Source: Leptolyngbya ohadii IS1
GTDB taxonomy: Bacteria > Cyanobacteriota > Cyanobacteriia > Elainellales > Elainellaceae
Length of the DNA: 64,000 nucleotides
Direction of reading: 5' to 3'
NCBI RefSeq assembly: GCF_002215035.1
Contig: NZ_NKFP01000004.1
Coordinates: forward strand, 869,726-933,725
The translations under genes and the position numbers were made by a program. The notes beneath the pieces are model-generated. The model made no database searches. It was given only the letters and a program-made list of their open reading frames with translations, and was not told where the DNA came from. This document shows, one piece after another, positions 8,141-16,883 of the stretch. The stretch's first letter is position 1. Every line of letters begins with the position of its first letter.

Positions 8141-9469
8141 ATGAACCTAACAGAAGCCCAACACTTCCTCGGAGCCAATCGCGTCAAATTCATCCTCGCC
8201 CAATTTGTCGATATCCACGGAGTCGCCAAAACCAAAGCCGTCCCTGCTTCCCACCTGGAAGACATCCTCGATCCCGGAGCCGGATTTGCCGGATTTGCCG
8301 TCTGGGGACTCGGCATGGAACCCAATAGCCCAGACTATCTCGCAGTCGGCGATCTGGACACCCTCACGCTGGTTCCCTGGATGCCCGGATTTGCCCGGAT
8401 CGTCTGCGTCGGTCACGTTAAAGGCAAACCCTATCCCTACGATGCCCGCTACGTCCTGATGCAGCAGATCGATCGCCTCAAAGAACGGGGCTGGACACTC
8501 AACACCGGAGTCGAGCCGGAATTCATGCTGCTGAAGAAAGACGATCGCGGCAAAATTGCTCCCTTCGATGCCACCGATACCCTCGACAAACCCTGCTACG
8601 ACTACAAAGGACTTTCCCGCAGCGTCGCATACATTGAAAAACTGGTGGATAACCTGCAACAGGTTGGCTTCGATGTCTATCAGGTCGATCACGAAGACGC
8701 CAACGGACAGTTTGAAATCAACTACACCTACACCGACTGCCTCACCACTGCCGATCGCTATATCTTCTTCAAGATGGCAGCCTCCGAGATTGCCCGCGAG
8801 ATGGGGCTAATTTGCTCCTTCATGCCCAAACCCTTCTCCAACCGCACCGGAACCGGGATGCACATCCACTGTTCGATCGCCCAGGATGGCGTGAATCTGT
8901 TTGAGGACAAAAACGATCCGCGTCAGCTTGACCTGTCTCCCCTGGCATACCACTTCCTCGGCGGACTCCTCGCCCATGCCCCAGCCCTGACTGCCCTTTG
9001 TGCCCCCTCGATCAATTCCTATAAGCGATTAGTAGTCGGACGATCGCTCAGCGGCGCAACCTGGGCACCCGCATACATCAGCTACGGCGACAACAACCGA
9101 TCGAGCATGGTGCGCGTTCCGGGCGGACGACTCGAACTCCGTTTAGCCGACGGCTCCTGTAACCCTTATCTAGCAACCGCTGCGGTGATTGCGGCAGGAT
9201 TGGACGGCATCGATCGCCAGCTCGACCCCGGCGAACCTTTCAACGGCAACCTCTACGACCTCACCCCCGAACAGCTCCAGGAAAAAGGCATTACAACCCT
9301 GCCCCAGAATTTGAGTGATGCGATCGACGCCTTCGCAGCCGACTCGGTTCTCCAGGATGCCCTCGGACCCCTCGCCCCCGAATTCATTAACCTAAAACGC
9401 ATGGAATGGGTCGAATACCTGCGCCATGTCTCCGATTGGGAAGTCGATCGCTACCTCGAATTCTTCTAG
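8141..9469 (+). CDS. gmaS: gamma-glutamylmethylamide synthetase (glutamine synthetase-like)
   Basis: 442 residues. ATP-dependently joins methylamine to glutamate, giving gamma-glutamylmethylamide, the entry step of the pathway. Glutamine-synthetase fold: N-terminal beta-grasp ([20 protein letters not shown]), metal/ATP-site glutamates in GVEPEFMLL and [12 protein letters not shown], the GMAS-typical [30 protein letters not shown], and a C-terminal [12 protein letters not shown] with [10 protein letters not shown]. The ATG at 8141 was chosen because upstream codons derive from repeat DNA. No Shine-Dalgarno is seen; the leader is a pyrimidine-rich CTACTCC tandem. A type III-like glutamine synthetase (GlnT) is the alternative, but flanking mgd and mgs genes argue for GMAS. 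Confidence 0.85.
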   Translation: MNLTEAQHFLGANRVKFILAQFVDIHGVAKTKAVPASHLEDILDPGAGFAGFAVWGLGMEPNSPDYLAVGDLDTLTLVPWMPGFARIVCVGHVKGKPYPYDARYVLMQQIDRLKERGWTLNTGVEPEFMLLKKDDRGKIAPFDATDTLDKPCYDYKGLSRSVAYIEKLVDNLQQVGFDVYQVDHEDANGQFEINYTYTDCLTTADRYIFFKMAASEIAREMGLICSFMPKPFSNRTGTGMHIHCSIAQDGVNLFEDKNDPRQLDLSPLAYHFLGGLLAHAPALTALCAPSINSYKRLVVGRSLSGATWAPAYISYGDNNRSSMVRVPGGRLELRLADGSCNPYLATAAVIAAGLDGIDRQLDPGEPFNGNLYDLTPEQLQEKGITTLPQNLSDAIDAFAADSVLQDALGPLAPEFINLKRMEWVEYLRHVSDWEVDRYLEFF

Positions 9470-9477
9470 CCCCCCTC

Positions 9478-9516
9478 TACTCATCCACCCATCCACCCAT
9501 CCACCCCTATCCCCCT
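9478..9516 (+). repeat. short tandem CATCCACC repeat in the gmaS-mgsA spacer
   Basis: Three CATCCACC octamers at about 9482-9505 and further CCCCTAT sequence run directly up to the mgsA ATG. This belongs to the class of short tandemly repeated sequences common between cyanobacterial genes. No ribosome-binding site is visible within it. Confidence 0.75.
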
Positions 9517-10407
9517 ATGTGCGGCATCGTCGGACTCTTAATCAAAACCGAACCCCTTCGCGACTCCCTCGGTGAACTGCTCGTCCCCATGCTGGTGGGT
9601 ATGAGCGATCGCGGACCAGACTCCGCTGGATTAGCAGTGTTTACAGCGACTCTGCCTGATTCCTATCGCAAATACAGTCTCTACGCAGGTAATTATTCGA
9701 TCGACTGGACAGATCTCACCCAATCCTTCAATCAACTGGGTAAAGCGACGATCGATCCCCACGGCAATCAGGCGGTTTTGATGACCGACCAGCCCCCAGA
9801 AACGGTGAAATCCTGGCTGAAGGAAACCTATCCCCAGCTTCACCTGCTCTCCGCCGGACGCACGATCGACTTATATAAGGACACGGGCAAACCCAGCGCA
9901 GTTGCAGACCGCTACGGATTTCGATCGCTGAAAGGCTCCCACGCCGTCGGACATACCCGCATGGCAACCGAATCTGCCGTGACTCCGGCACACGCCCACC
10001 CCTTCACCGCAGGCGAGGATTTCTGTCTGGTTCACAATGGCTCCCTGTCCAATCCAAACGAGATCCGGCGCAAGCTCGAACCACGCGGCATCCACTTCGA
10101 GACGGACAACGACACTGAAGCCGCCTGTCGCTTCCTGGAATACCGAATGCGCGAAGGCGATGACCTGGAAACCGCCATCCAAAAGGGCTTTGAGGAACTA
10201 GACGGCTTTTACACCTTCCTCATGGGCACCGCAGACAAACTCGCCCTCGTCCGCGATCCCTTTGCCTGCAAACCCGCGATCGTTGCTGAAACCGATGATT
10301 ATGTAGCGATCGCCTCCGAGTTTCGCTCCCTTGCCCATTTGCCGAACGTCAATCAGGCGAACATTTACGAACCCGCTCCAGAGGAGATGTATGTATGGAC
10401 AGTCTAA
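9517..10407 (+). CDS. mgsA: N-methylglutamate synthase subunit A (class II amidotransferase-like)
   Basis: 296 residues beginning MCGIVGLLIK. After Met removal Cys2 would be the Ntn nucleophile of a class II glutamine amidotransferase, and this fixes the start at 9517 rather than at the longer upstream frame. Other family motifs are SDRGPDSAGLAVF, GHTRMATES, HAHPF and LVHNGSLSN. With MgsB and MgsC it makes N-methylglutamate from gamma-glutamylmethylamide and 2-oxoglutarate, with this subunit releasing the methylamine group. It overlaps mgsB by 13 nt, so the two are translationally linked. GltB-domain or Glx-type naming is the usual automated alternative. Confidence 0.87.
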   Translation: MCGIVGLLIKTEPLRDSLGELLVPMLVGMSDRGPDSAGLAVFTATLPDSYRKYSLYAGNYSIDWTDLTQSFNQLGKATIDPHGNQAVLMTDQPPETVKSWLKETYPQLHLLSAGRTIDLYKDTGKPSAVADRYGFRSLKGSHAVGHTRMATESAVTPAHAHPFTAGEDFCLVHNGSLSNPNEIRRKLEPRGIHFETDNDTEAACRFLEYRMREGDDLETAIQKGFEELDGFYTFLMGTADKLALVRDPFACKPAIVAETDDYVAIASEFRSLAHLPNVNQANIYEPAPEEMYVWTV

Positions 10408-11111
10408 CCATTGCTCCTTCCACCGAAACCCTCACCTTCGATCTCAGCCAGACTACCCTGCGCGAAGTCAATTCCTTCCTGCATCATGACCCCCTGAACA
10501 ACGGCGGCAAGAAAGTGGCGATCGCCCATCCCGACGGCGCACATAATCTAGCGGTTGGCATTGATGCCCCGATCGAAGTCGAAATCCACGGACATACGGG
10601 CTACTACACCGCAGGCATGAACAAGCAGGCAACTGTTACCCTGCACGGGAATGCCGGAACAGGAGTCGCCGAAAACATGATGTCCGGCAAAGTTCACGTT
10701 AAAGGATTTGCCTCCGTCTCCGCAGGAGCCTCTGCCCACGGTGGCTTACTCGTAATTGATGGCGATGCAGGCTTGCGCTGCGGCATTTCCCTCAAAGGAG
10801 CCGATATCGTGGTGGGCGGCAGCGTCGGCAGCTTCTCAGGCTTTATGGCACAGGCAGGCAGAATGGTCATCTGCGGCAACGCCGGAGACGCACTGGGCGA
10901 TTCCCTCTACGAAGCCGTCATCTACGTCCGGGGCAACATCAAATCCCTGGGAGCCGATGCCCAACTTGAACCGATGAACGATGAGGACTATGCGATCGTC
11001 CAATCCCTCCTCACCCAGGCAGGACTTCCTCACAATCCCCAGGACTTCAAACGAGTCGCCTCCGCCCGCCAGCTTTATCACTGGAACGCCGACGTGAATC
11101 AGGAGTATTAA
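10395..11111 (+). CDS. mgsB: N-methylglutamate synthase subunit B (GXGXG domain)
   Basis: 238 residues matching the C-terminal right-handed beta-helix (GXGXG) domain of glutamate synthase. Repeated Gly-containing turns are visible (HGHTGYYTAGM, LHGNAGTGVAENM, IDGDAGLRCGISLKGADIVV, VICGNAGDALGDS). In glutamate synthase this domain is structural, linking the amidotransferase and FMN domains; here it is a free-standing subunit between MgsA and MgsC. The start ATG 10395 lies inside the end of mgsA. No catalytic residue is expected in this subunit. Confidence 0.87.
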   Translation: MDSLTIAPSTETLTFDLSQTTLREVNSFLHHDPLNNGGKKVAIAHPDGAHNLAVGIDAPIEVEIHGHTGYYTAGMNKQATVTLHGNAGTGVAENMMSGKVHVKGFASVSAGASAHGGLLVIDGDAGLRCGISLKGADIVVGGSVGSFSGFMAQAGRMVICGNAGDALGDSLYEAVIYVRGNIKSLGADAQLEPMNDEDYAIVQSLLTQAGLPHNPQDFKRVASARQLYHWNADVNQEY

Positions 11112-11134
11112 AGATGTTTGAGAAGTTGCCTAGA

Positions 11135-11178
11135 TCCTGCATTGCCCCCTAAATCCCCCACAAGTGAGGGACTTTGAG
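11135..11178 (-). repeat. dispersed palindromic repeat (TCCCCC/GGGGGATTTAGGGGGC family)
   Basis: In reverse orientation, CCTGCATTGCCCCCTAAATC followed by CCCCACAAGTGAGGGACTTT. Same family as the second half of the mgdC repeats, including the flanking CCTGCATT (CAATGCAGG in the other strand). It lies in the mgsB-mgsC spacer. Confidence 0.85.
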
Positions 11179-11220
11179 AAATAAGACTTGCGCTTCCAAA
11201 AGAAATACTGGCAAGCACCC

Positions 11221-11303
11221 AATCTCCCCCTCTCCCTGCTCCCCTGCTCCCCCTCTTACTCATCCACCCATCCACTCATCCACTCATCCACGCCTCTCCC
11301 CCA
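11221..11303 (+). repeat. pyrimidine-rich tandem repeats before mgsC
   Basis: A run of CTCCC-type units followed by CATCCACC/CATCCACT octamers ends just before the mgsC ATG. It resembles the spacers before gmaS and mgsA. No Shine-Dalgarno sequence is visible, so translation of mgsC may depend on an unstructured C-rich leader or on read-through coupling. Confidence 0.7.
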
Positions 11304-12647
11304 ATGAACAACCTCTACCGCGAAGAGTCCGCCGGATACGATCGCCGCATCCTCCACTACATCCAGAACGCTGCCGCCCACGGACTTTACGAAATTCGTG
11401 GACTGGGGGCGAAACGTAGCCTGCCTCACTTCGACGATCTGGTTTTCCTGGGAGCCTCGCTGACTCGCTATCCGCTGGAAGGCTATCGGGAAAAATGCGT
11501 CACCAAAACTGTTCTAGGAACCCGCTACGCCAGCAAACCGATCGAATTAGACATCCCAATTACGATCGCCGGAATGAGCTTTGGTTCCCTCTCTGCCAAC
11601 GTTAAAGAAGCCCTCGGACTCGCGGCAACCGAGATGGGCACCTCGACCACCACAGGCGACGGCGGCATGACCCAGGAAGAACGACAGTCCTCAAAAACGC
11701 TGGTCTATCAGTGTCTTCCGTCTCGCTACGGCTTCAATCCCGATGATGTGCGAAAGGCAAATGCGATCGAAGTCGTAATTGGTCAGGGGGCGAAACCGGG
11801 TGGCGGCGGAATGCTACTGGGTCAGAAAATTAATCCTCGCGTGGCGGCAATGCGAACCCTCCCCGAAGGCGTGGATCAGCGATCGGCTTGTCGTCACCCC
11901 GACTGGACAGGACCCGATGACTTGACAATCAAAATTCAGGAGCTACGCGAACTCACCGACTGGGAAAAGCCCATCTACGTGAAAGTGGGAGCCTCCCGCA
12001 CCTACAACGATGTCAAGTTAGCAGTTCACGCTGGAGCAGATGTAATCGTGGTGGATGGAATGCAGGGCGGCACGGCGGCAACGCAAACCGTCTTCATCGA
12101 AAATGTCGGCATACCCACGCTGGCGGCGCTGCGTCAGGCAGTCGAAGCACTGGAAGACATGGACATGAAGGGCAAAGTGCAGCTCATCATTTCCGGCGGA
12201 ATTCGCACCGGGGCAGACGTCGCAAAAGCCCTGGCAATGGGGGCAGATGCCGTCTCGATCGGTCAGGCGGTTCTAATGGCGTTAGGCTGCAACAGCGAAA
12301 GCTATATCCAGGATGGGGAGCATCATTCGGCGATCGACGATTACCTGGAACTGGGTACGGCTCCTGGCTACTGCCATCACTGCCACACCGGAAAATGTCC
12401 TGTCGGTGTCACCACCCAAGATCCCATGCTCGAAAAGCGGCTAGAACCGGAAGTCGGCGCAAAACGGCTCAAGAATTATCTGAAAACCCTCAATATGGAA
12501 TTGACGACGATCGCCCGCGCCTGTGGCAAACAAAACGTCCATCACTTAGAACGGGAAGATCTGGTCGCCCTCACCGTAGAAGCCGCAGCAATGGCAAAAC
12601 TCCCCCTCGCCGGAACCAGTTGGATTCCCGGTGTCCAGGGCTACTAG
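11304..12647 (+). CDS. mgsC: N-methylglutamate synthase subunit C (FMN glutamate synthase-like)
   Basis: 447 residues with the FMN-binding TIM barrel of the glutamate synthase central domain: TIAGMSFGSLSANVKEALG, GQGAKPGGGGMLLG, VKVGASRTYNDV, DVIVVDGMQGGTAATQ, IISGGIRTGADVAKALAMGA. An iron-sulfur Cys cluster follows (CHHCHTGKCPVGVTTQDP; Cys spaced 2 and 4). It transfers the methylamine moiety to 2-oxoglutarate with reduction, giving N-methylglutamate. It is the last gene of the operon and is followed by a repeat-filled spacer. An FMN-dependent GltS-like annotation would miss the pathway, which is defined by neighbours gmaS and mgdABCD. Confidence 0.87.
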   Translation: MNNLYREESAGYDRRILHYIQNAAAHGLYEIRGLGAKRSLPHFDDLVFLGASLTRYPLEGYREKCVTKTVLGTRYASKPIELDIPITIAGMSFGSLSANVKEALGLAATEMGTSTTTGDGGMTQEERQSSKTLVYQCLPSRYGFNPDDVRKANAIEVVIGQGAKPGGGGMLLGQKINPRVAAMRTLPEGVDQRSACRHPDWTGPDDLTIKIQELRELTDWEKPIYVKVGASRTYNDVKLAVHAGADVIVVDGMQGGTAATQTVFIENVGIPTLAALRQAVEALEDMDMKGKVQLIISGGIRTGADVAKALAMGADAVSIGQAVLMALGCNSESYIQDGEHHSAIDDYLELGTAPGYCHHCHTGKCPVGVTTQDPMLEKRLEPEVGAKRLKNYLKTLNMELTTIARACGKQNVHHLEREDLVALTVEAAAMAKLPLAGTSWIPGVQGY

Positions 12648-12679
12648 CTATCACTTCCTTGAGGAGCGCTAAACACCCT

Positions 12680-12730
12680 CTCGTTCCAATGCGCTGCGTT
12701 GGAATGCTTTGTGGAGGCTCTGCCTCTCCG
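12680..12730 (+). repeat. dispersed repeat, GTTCCAATGC...GCGTTGGAATGC family, copy 1
   Basis: CTCGTTCCAATGC, GCGTTGGAATGC and GGAGGCTCTGCCTC form two adjacent hairpins. A close second copy is at 18097-18147. Repeats of this type are scattered between genes in large cyanobacterial genomes. Confidence 0.85.
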
Positions 12731-12867
12731 TGATAATAATCAGCACCACGCATCTAGACTCTATCTAGCCGGAGACCCGTACACCAAATTCTAATAGACC
12801 CTTAGCAACCAATCGCCCTACAATCCAACAGTAAAAAACATCCTGTCACTAAAAAACTCTCCTAATA

Positions 12868-12910
12868 CTCAAAGTCCCCCAGAATTGGGGGATTTAGGGG
12901 GCGAAAAATC
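12868..12910 (+). repeat. dispersed palindromic repeat
   Basis: CAAAGTCCCCCAGAATTGGG followed by GGATTTAGGGGGCG. A close match to the copy at 36671-36706. It lies in the 413-bp spacer after mgsC, which otherwise shows no gene. Confidence 0.9.
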
Positions 12911-12952
12911 AACCAATAGAAAATCCTGCGCCAATAAAAATTTCCCCAAGCA

Positions 12953-13016
12953 CTCAAAGCCCCCCTCGCGCCTATGGAGTAGCAACGAACAAGGGGGGAT
13001 TTAGGGGGCGAAAAAT
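12953..13016 (+). repeat. dispersed palindromic repeat with enlarged loop
   Basis: Ends match the previous copy (CTCAAAGCCCCCC and GGGGGGATTTAGGGGGCG), but about 26 bp of unrelated sequence (from TCGCGCCTATGG) occupy the loop. It sits 45 bp after the preceding copy, so the spacer carries two in tandem orientation. Confidence 0.8.
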
Positions 13017-13060
13017 TTCAACTCATCAGAACTATCTGATTCCTCGAAATCCAAATCAGA

Positions 13061-13258
13061 CTAATACGCCAACGTCTCCAGCGTTTCCCGCAGATACCGA
13101 CTCACCAACTGATCGAGCGTCTGATCATCCTGATGAAACGTCATCGATCGCTCTGCCTGCCACCGCTGAAAACCGGAACTCGCGGAAATGGCTTGCTTAA
13201 GGCTGTCCCAGATGGCGGCATCGGAGAAAGAATCTTGTGCGGGAGAGGTTGGAGTCAT
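13061..13258 (-). CDS. small conserved hypothetical protein
   Basis: 65 residues starting MTPTSPAQDSF at 13258, with AGGT upstream. The upstream-extended frame (to 13348) adds residues that look non-coding. It is a small, mostly helical soluble protein with SDAAIWDSLKQAI and DQLVSRYLRETLETLAY. I do not recognise a named family; the composition and ending look like a real small cyanobacterial protein. It is divergent from deoC, 240 bp away. Confidence 0.55.
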   Translation of the reverse strand: MTPTSPAQDSFSDAAIWDSLKQAISASSGFQRWQAERSMTFHQDDQTLDQLVSRYLRETLETLAY

Positions 13259-13498
13259 AGCTACCTGCAAAACTGCTGTGAGTGGGAAAGACGCGAACGT
13301 CAAGCGAACTATTAGCGAATACTTCGTGTAATCACCTAATCCCAGCATAGCGTGACCTCACGGATTGGCTGTGCTGTAGGACACGGATCTCACTCCAATG
13401 GGGGGTTTCTCCACCAAAGTTCGATCGGATCAAGCCTGAGAAATACAAACTTCTGTATCTTGGTTGATAGAAGTAATAAGGGAATTCAAAGGTCGTTT

Positions 13499-14167
13499 AT
13501 GGCTGCTCCGCTTGCGGAAATCGATCTGGCTGGCTTTATCGATCATGCCTTGCTCAACCCCACGGCAACGCCGGAGGATGTGTCCCGCTGCTGTGGCGAA
13601 GCCGATCGCTATAAATTTGCCACAGTCTGCGTCTATCCCTTCCATGTCAAGCAGGCGGTCGAAATTTTGCTGAACAAAGCTCCCAAAGTCTGCACAGTGA
13701 TCGGATTTCCGGCAGGGGCAACTACCTCAGCAGTCAAAATCTATGAGGCGCAGGAAGCCGTCGAAAACGGAGCGGACGAACTGGACGTGGTCATTAACCT
13801 GGGCTTACTTAAGGTCGGCAAAACCAACGAACTGCATCGCGAGTTAGCCGAAATCTGCGAACTGGGTCAGCCCGTCAAGGCAATCCTGGAAATGGCACTG
13901 CTGACCGACGATGAGAAAAAAATGGCGGCGGATGCTTGTATGGATGCAGGCGTGGCTTACCTGAAAACGAGTACGGGCTGGTTTGGCGGCGCAACCGTGG
14001 AGGATGTCAAGCTGCTGAAGCAGTTTACAAAGGATCGGGTGGGTATCAAGGCATCGGGGGGAATCCGTACCCTGGAGCAGGCGATCGATCTAATCGTGGC
14101 AGGAGCAACCCGTTTGGGTACGTCTCGCGGTGTTGATCTCATGCGTCAACGCGATACCCTGGAGTAG
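13499..14167 (+). CDS. deoC: deoxyribose-phosphate aldolase
   Basis: 222 residues, class I aldolase that reversibly splits 2-deoxyribose-5-phosphate into acetaldehyde and glyceraldehyde-3-phosphate. Family landmarks: [15 protein letters not shown] near the N-terminus, [22 protein letters not shown], the Schiff-base lysine in AYLKTSTGW and the phosphate-binding [10 protein letters not shown]. The start [10 protein letters not shown] at 13499 has AAGG upstream and gives the normal family length; the longer frame from 13352 has a non-protein-like N-terminus. recO follows 20 bp downstream, a familiar cyanobacterial pairing. Confidence 0.95.
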   Translation: MAAPLAEIDLAGFIDHALLNPTATPEDVSRCCGEADRYKFATVCVYPFHVKQAVEILLNKAPKVCTVIGFPAGATTSAVKIYEAQEAVENGADELDVVINLGLLKVGKTNELHRELAEICELGQPVKAILEMALLTDDEKKMAADACMDAGVAYLKTSTGWFGGATVEDVKLLKQFTKDRVGIKASGGIRTLEQAIDLIVAGATRLGTSRGVDLMRQRDTLE

Positions 14168-14187
14168 GGGAGGCGAGCTGCGGAACT

Positions 14188-15096
14188 ATGAGCGGAACTT
14201 ACAAGGCGATCGGCATTAATCTCAAAAGTACGCCCCTGGGCGAATCCGATCGGCTGCTGACGATTCTGACGGAGGAGTTTGGGCTGCTGAGAGCAGTTGC
14301 CCCCGGTTCGCGCAAGCACAAGTCGAGCCTGGGAGGACGAAGCGGCTTATTTGTCGTCAATAATCTTCTGATCGTTAGCGGCAAGAATTTAGATAAGGTC
14401 ATCCAGGCAGAAACCGTAGAATCGTTTCCCGGATTGAGTCAGGATCTCAAGAAGCTCACCGCAGCGCAGTATTTAGCCGAGATCGCCTTATATCAAGCAC
14501 TCAGCGAGCAGTCCCAGGCGGATCTGTTTAACCTGCTGCGGGAGCATCTGACGCGCCTGGAAAACTTACCCTCGATCGTCACCCTGCCCTGTCTGGCTCA
14601 TGCGGTCTTCCATTTGCTGGCACTCGCCGGAATTGCGCCCCAGGTGTTTCGCTGCTGCATCACCAAGCAGGAAATCACCCCCGACTTTTCCGATCCGGAT
14701 TGGCGTGCCGGGTTTAGTAGTGTGGCAGGGGGCGTGGTGCTGCTGTCCGAATTAGATAATCTGCGATCGGAGACGGTTGCTTTGCGTAAAGCTGCCTCTG
14801 GTTCTACTAAAATCCTTTCAGACCGCGCTTCCCCCTCAATTCAGGCTCCCCCAGAGCTACACACGCAGATTACGGCGATCGAGCTATACCTGCTCCAGCA
14901 GTTGACCAAACCGGATCTCCTGGAAACCCTGATGCAGGCAGACCCTCCCGCCTTTGCGTCCAATCAGGTGTGGCTCCCGATCGAGCGAATTCTGCGAAAC
15001 TATGCCCAGTACCATTTCGATCGACCCATCCGGTCTTCCACCCTGATCGATTCCTGTTTTTCCCCCGCCAGTGCCCTTTCACTCCAGAACCTATGA
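14188..15096 (+). CDS. recO: DNA repair protein RecO
   Basis: 302 residues. Promotes RecA loading and strand annealing in the RecF pathway. The N-terminal OB fold starts MSGTYKAIGINLKSTPLGES and continues with RLLTILTEEFGLLRAVAPGS; the helical C-terminal domain follows. Cys-type zinc positions are only partly present (FRCCITKQEITPDF near 155-170). The gene is co-directional with deoC and overlaps the following MFS gene by 4 nt (ATGA), which suggests one transcript. Confidence 0.93.
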   Translation: MSGTYKAIGINLKSTPLGESDRLLTILTEEFGLLRAVAPGSRKHKSSLGGRSGLFVVNNLLIVSGKNLDKVIQAETVESFPGLSQDLKKLTAAQYLAEIALYQALSEQSQADLFNLLREHLTRLENLPSIVTLPCLAHAVFHLLALAGIAPQVFRCCITKQEITPDFSDPDWRAGFSSVAGGVVLLSELDNLRSETVALRKAASGSTKILSDRASPSIQAPPELHTQITAIELYLLQQLTKPDLLETLMQADPPAFASNQVWLPIERILRNYAQYHFDRPIRSSTLIDSCFSPASALSLQNL

Positions 15097-16796
15097 TGCG
15101 ATCGTTTGACAACACCCATTCATCTGCAATCTCCCGGTCAAATCCGCTGGATTCGGGAATTAAAAAGGGGTATGGCAATACAGCACCCGGTTCAGTTCAG
15201 CCCAACGGACAGGTCAACGGATATCCCGCTGGCAACTATCCTTCCTCCCGTTTACCGGACTATGTGTACTGTGCAGAGGGTGACGATCGCTTTAATGCGG
15301 ACTTGGAAACGATGTCGCGATCGGCTGATTCTGAGGAAACCTGGGCACGTCAGGCAAAGCTAGATACGGACAGTAAAGAGGCTGTCACTGAAAACGGCTT
15401 GAACGGCAACGGGAATGGCTCAAACGGCAACGGGAATGGCTCAAACGGCTCGAACGGCAGTAGCGCGATCGCAGATCCTCAAGCAGATCCTCAGAACTTA
15501 GAAGAACTTGAACCGGGACTCGTGCCTGTCCTGAAGAATCGCGCTTTTCTCACCCTCTGGGGCGGACAGGTCTTCTCCCAGATTGCCGATAAAGTTTACC
15601 TCGTCCTGATGATCGCCCTGATCGAGAATCGCTTTCAGGCAGCGGATCAGAGTATTAGTGGCTGGGTGTCCTCTCTGATGATCGCGTTTACGATTCCGGC
15701 AGTGCTGTTTGGCTCGATCGCCGGAGTGTTTGTCGATCACTGGCGCAAACGGGCAGTTCTGGTATCTACGAACCTCCTGCGGGGCGTACTGGTGCTGGCT
15801 GTGCCCTTCCTCCTCTGGATTTCCCAGGGCTGGAGCGCGTTGGCTGGCTTGCCCGTGGGGTTTCTCATGGTGCTGGGCATAACCTTCCTGGTGTCTACCC
15901 TCACCCAATTCTTTGCCCCGGCAGAACAGGCAGTGATTCCGCTAATCGTTGATCGCCGCAATCTGCTCTCGGCAAATTCCCTCTACACCATGACCATGAT
16001 GGCATCGGTGATTGTCGGCTTTGCCCTGGGTGAACCCCTGCTGGCTTTGGCAGACATGATCGCAGCCCCGATCGTCGCTCAGTTCCATCTTCCCTCGGCA
16101 ATTGGTAAGGAAGTCCTGGTAGGCGGCAGCTACATAATCGCGGGACTGATGCTCACCCTGCTGCGAACCAACGAAAAGACGATCGACTCCGACGAATCCC
16201 TGCCCGATGTCTGGAACAACATTCGCGACGGACTGCGCTACCTGAAAGAGAAAAGCCATGTTCGGGCGGCGCTGATCCAGCTGGTAATTCTGTTCTCGAT
16301 TTTTGCGGCGCTGGCGGTGCTGGCGGTACGGCTGGCGGAAGTGATGCCGGAAATTAAATCTTCCCAGTTTGGCTTCCTGCTGGCGGCAGGCGGTGTGGGA
16401 ATGGCGATCGGCGCTGTGGTCGTTGGGCAGTTTGGACAGCGGTTCACGCGCAGTCAGCTGAGCCTGTATGGGTCGATCGGCATGGGGATTGCCCTGGCAC
16501 TGGTGGCACTGACTTCCCATCATCTGGTTGTGGTGCTGCCGCTGCTGGTGCTGCTCGGTTCTTGTGCTGCGGTTGCCGGAATTCCAATGCAGACTGCCAT
16601 TCAGGAAGAAACGCCGGAGGAAATGCGCGGCAAGGTGTTTGGGCTGCAAAATAACGCCATCAACATTGCCCTCAGTTTGCCCCTGGCATTGGCAGGCGTA
16701 GCAGAAACCTTCTTTGGGCTGCGAGTGGTTTTCCTGGTGCTGGCGGTGCTGGCAGTGCTGGGCGGAATGCTCACTTGGTCAATCTCTCGTAAGTAA
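15093..16796 (+). CDS. MFS transporter with Asn/Gly-rich N-terminal extension
   Basis: 567 residues from ATG 15093, which overlaps the recO stop. The first about 145 residues are soluble and low complexity, ending in an Asn-Gly-Ser tandem (codons at about 15400-15460). Multiple hydrophobic helices then begin at FLTLWGGQVFSQIADKVYLV, typical of MFS members with two groups of helices and a cytoplasmic loop. GSIAGVFVDHWRKRAVLV is the MFS motif A region. Similar proteins are annotated as macrolide-efflux-like MFS transporters; the substrate is unknown. A later internal start is conceivable because the N-terminal extension is not transporter-like. Confidence 0.85.
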   Translation: MMRSFDNTHSSAISRSNPLDSGIKKGYGNTAPGSVQPNGQVNGYPAGNYPSSRLPDYVYCAEGDDRFNADLETMSRSADSEETWARQAKLDTDSKEAVTENGLNGNGNGSNGNGNGSNGSNGSSAIADPQADPQNLEELEPGLVPVLKNRAFLTLWGGQVFSQIADKVYLVLMIALIENRFQAADQSISGWVSSLMIAFTIPAVLFGSIAGVFVDHWRKRAVLVSTNLLRGVLVLAVPFLLWISQGWSALAGLPVGFLMVLGITFLVSTLTQFFAPAEQAVIPLIVDRRNLLSANSLYTMTMMASVIVGFALGEPLLALADMIAAPIVAQFHLPSAIGKEVLVGGSYIIAGLMLTLLRTNEKTIDSDESLPDVWNNIRDGLRYLKEKSHVRAALIQLVILFSIFAALAVLAVRLAEVMPEIKSSQFGFLLAAGGVGMAIGAVVVGQFGQRFTRSQLSLYGSIGMGIALALVALTSHHLVVVLPLLVLLGSCAAVAGIPMQTAIQEETPEEMRGKVFGLQNNAINIALSLPLALAGVAETFFGLRVVFLVLAVLAVLGGMLTWSISRK

Positions 16797-16883
16797 TTAC
16801 AACCAGAATGTCGCAGAAGGGACATGACCCACTAAAATCCTTAATACAAGATTTAATGATCCTGATTAAGCGAACCCTTCTGA

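Noticed and set aside
2872-12647. Reading the cluster as sarcosine oxidase plus glutamate synthase and glutamine synthetase
   Set aside because: Single-gene similarity supports it, but the joint presence of SoxBDAG-like, GltB-domain-like and GMAS-like genes in one operon with purU is characteristic of the N-methylglutamate pathway.
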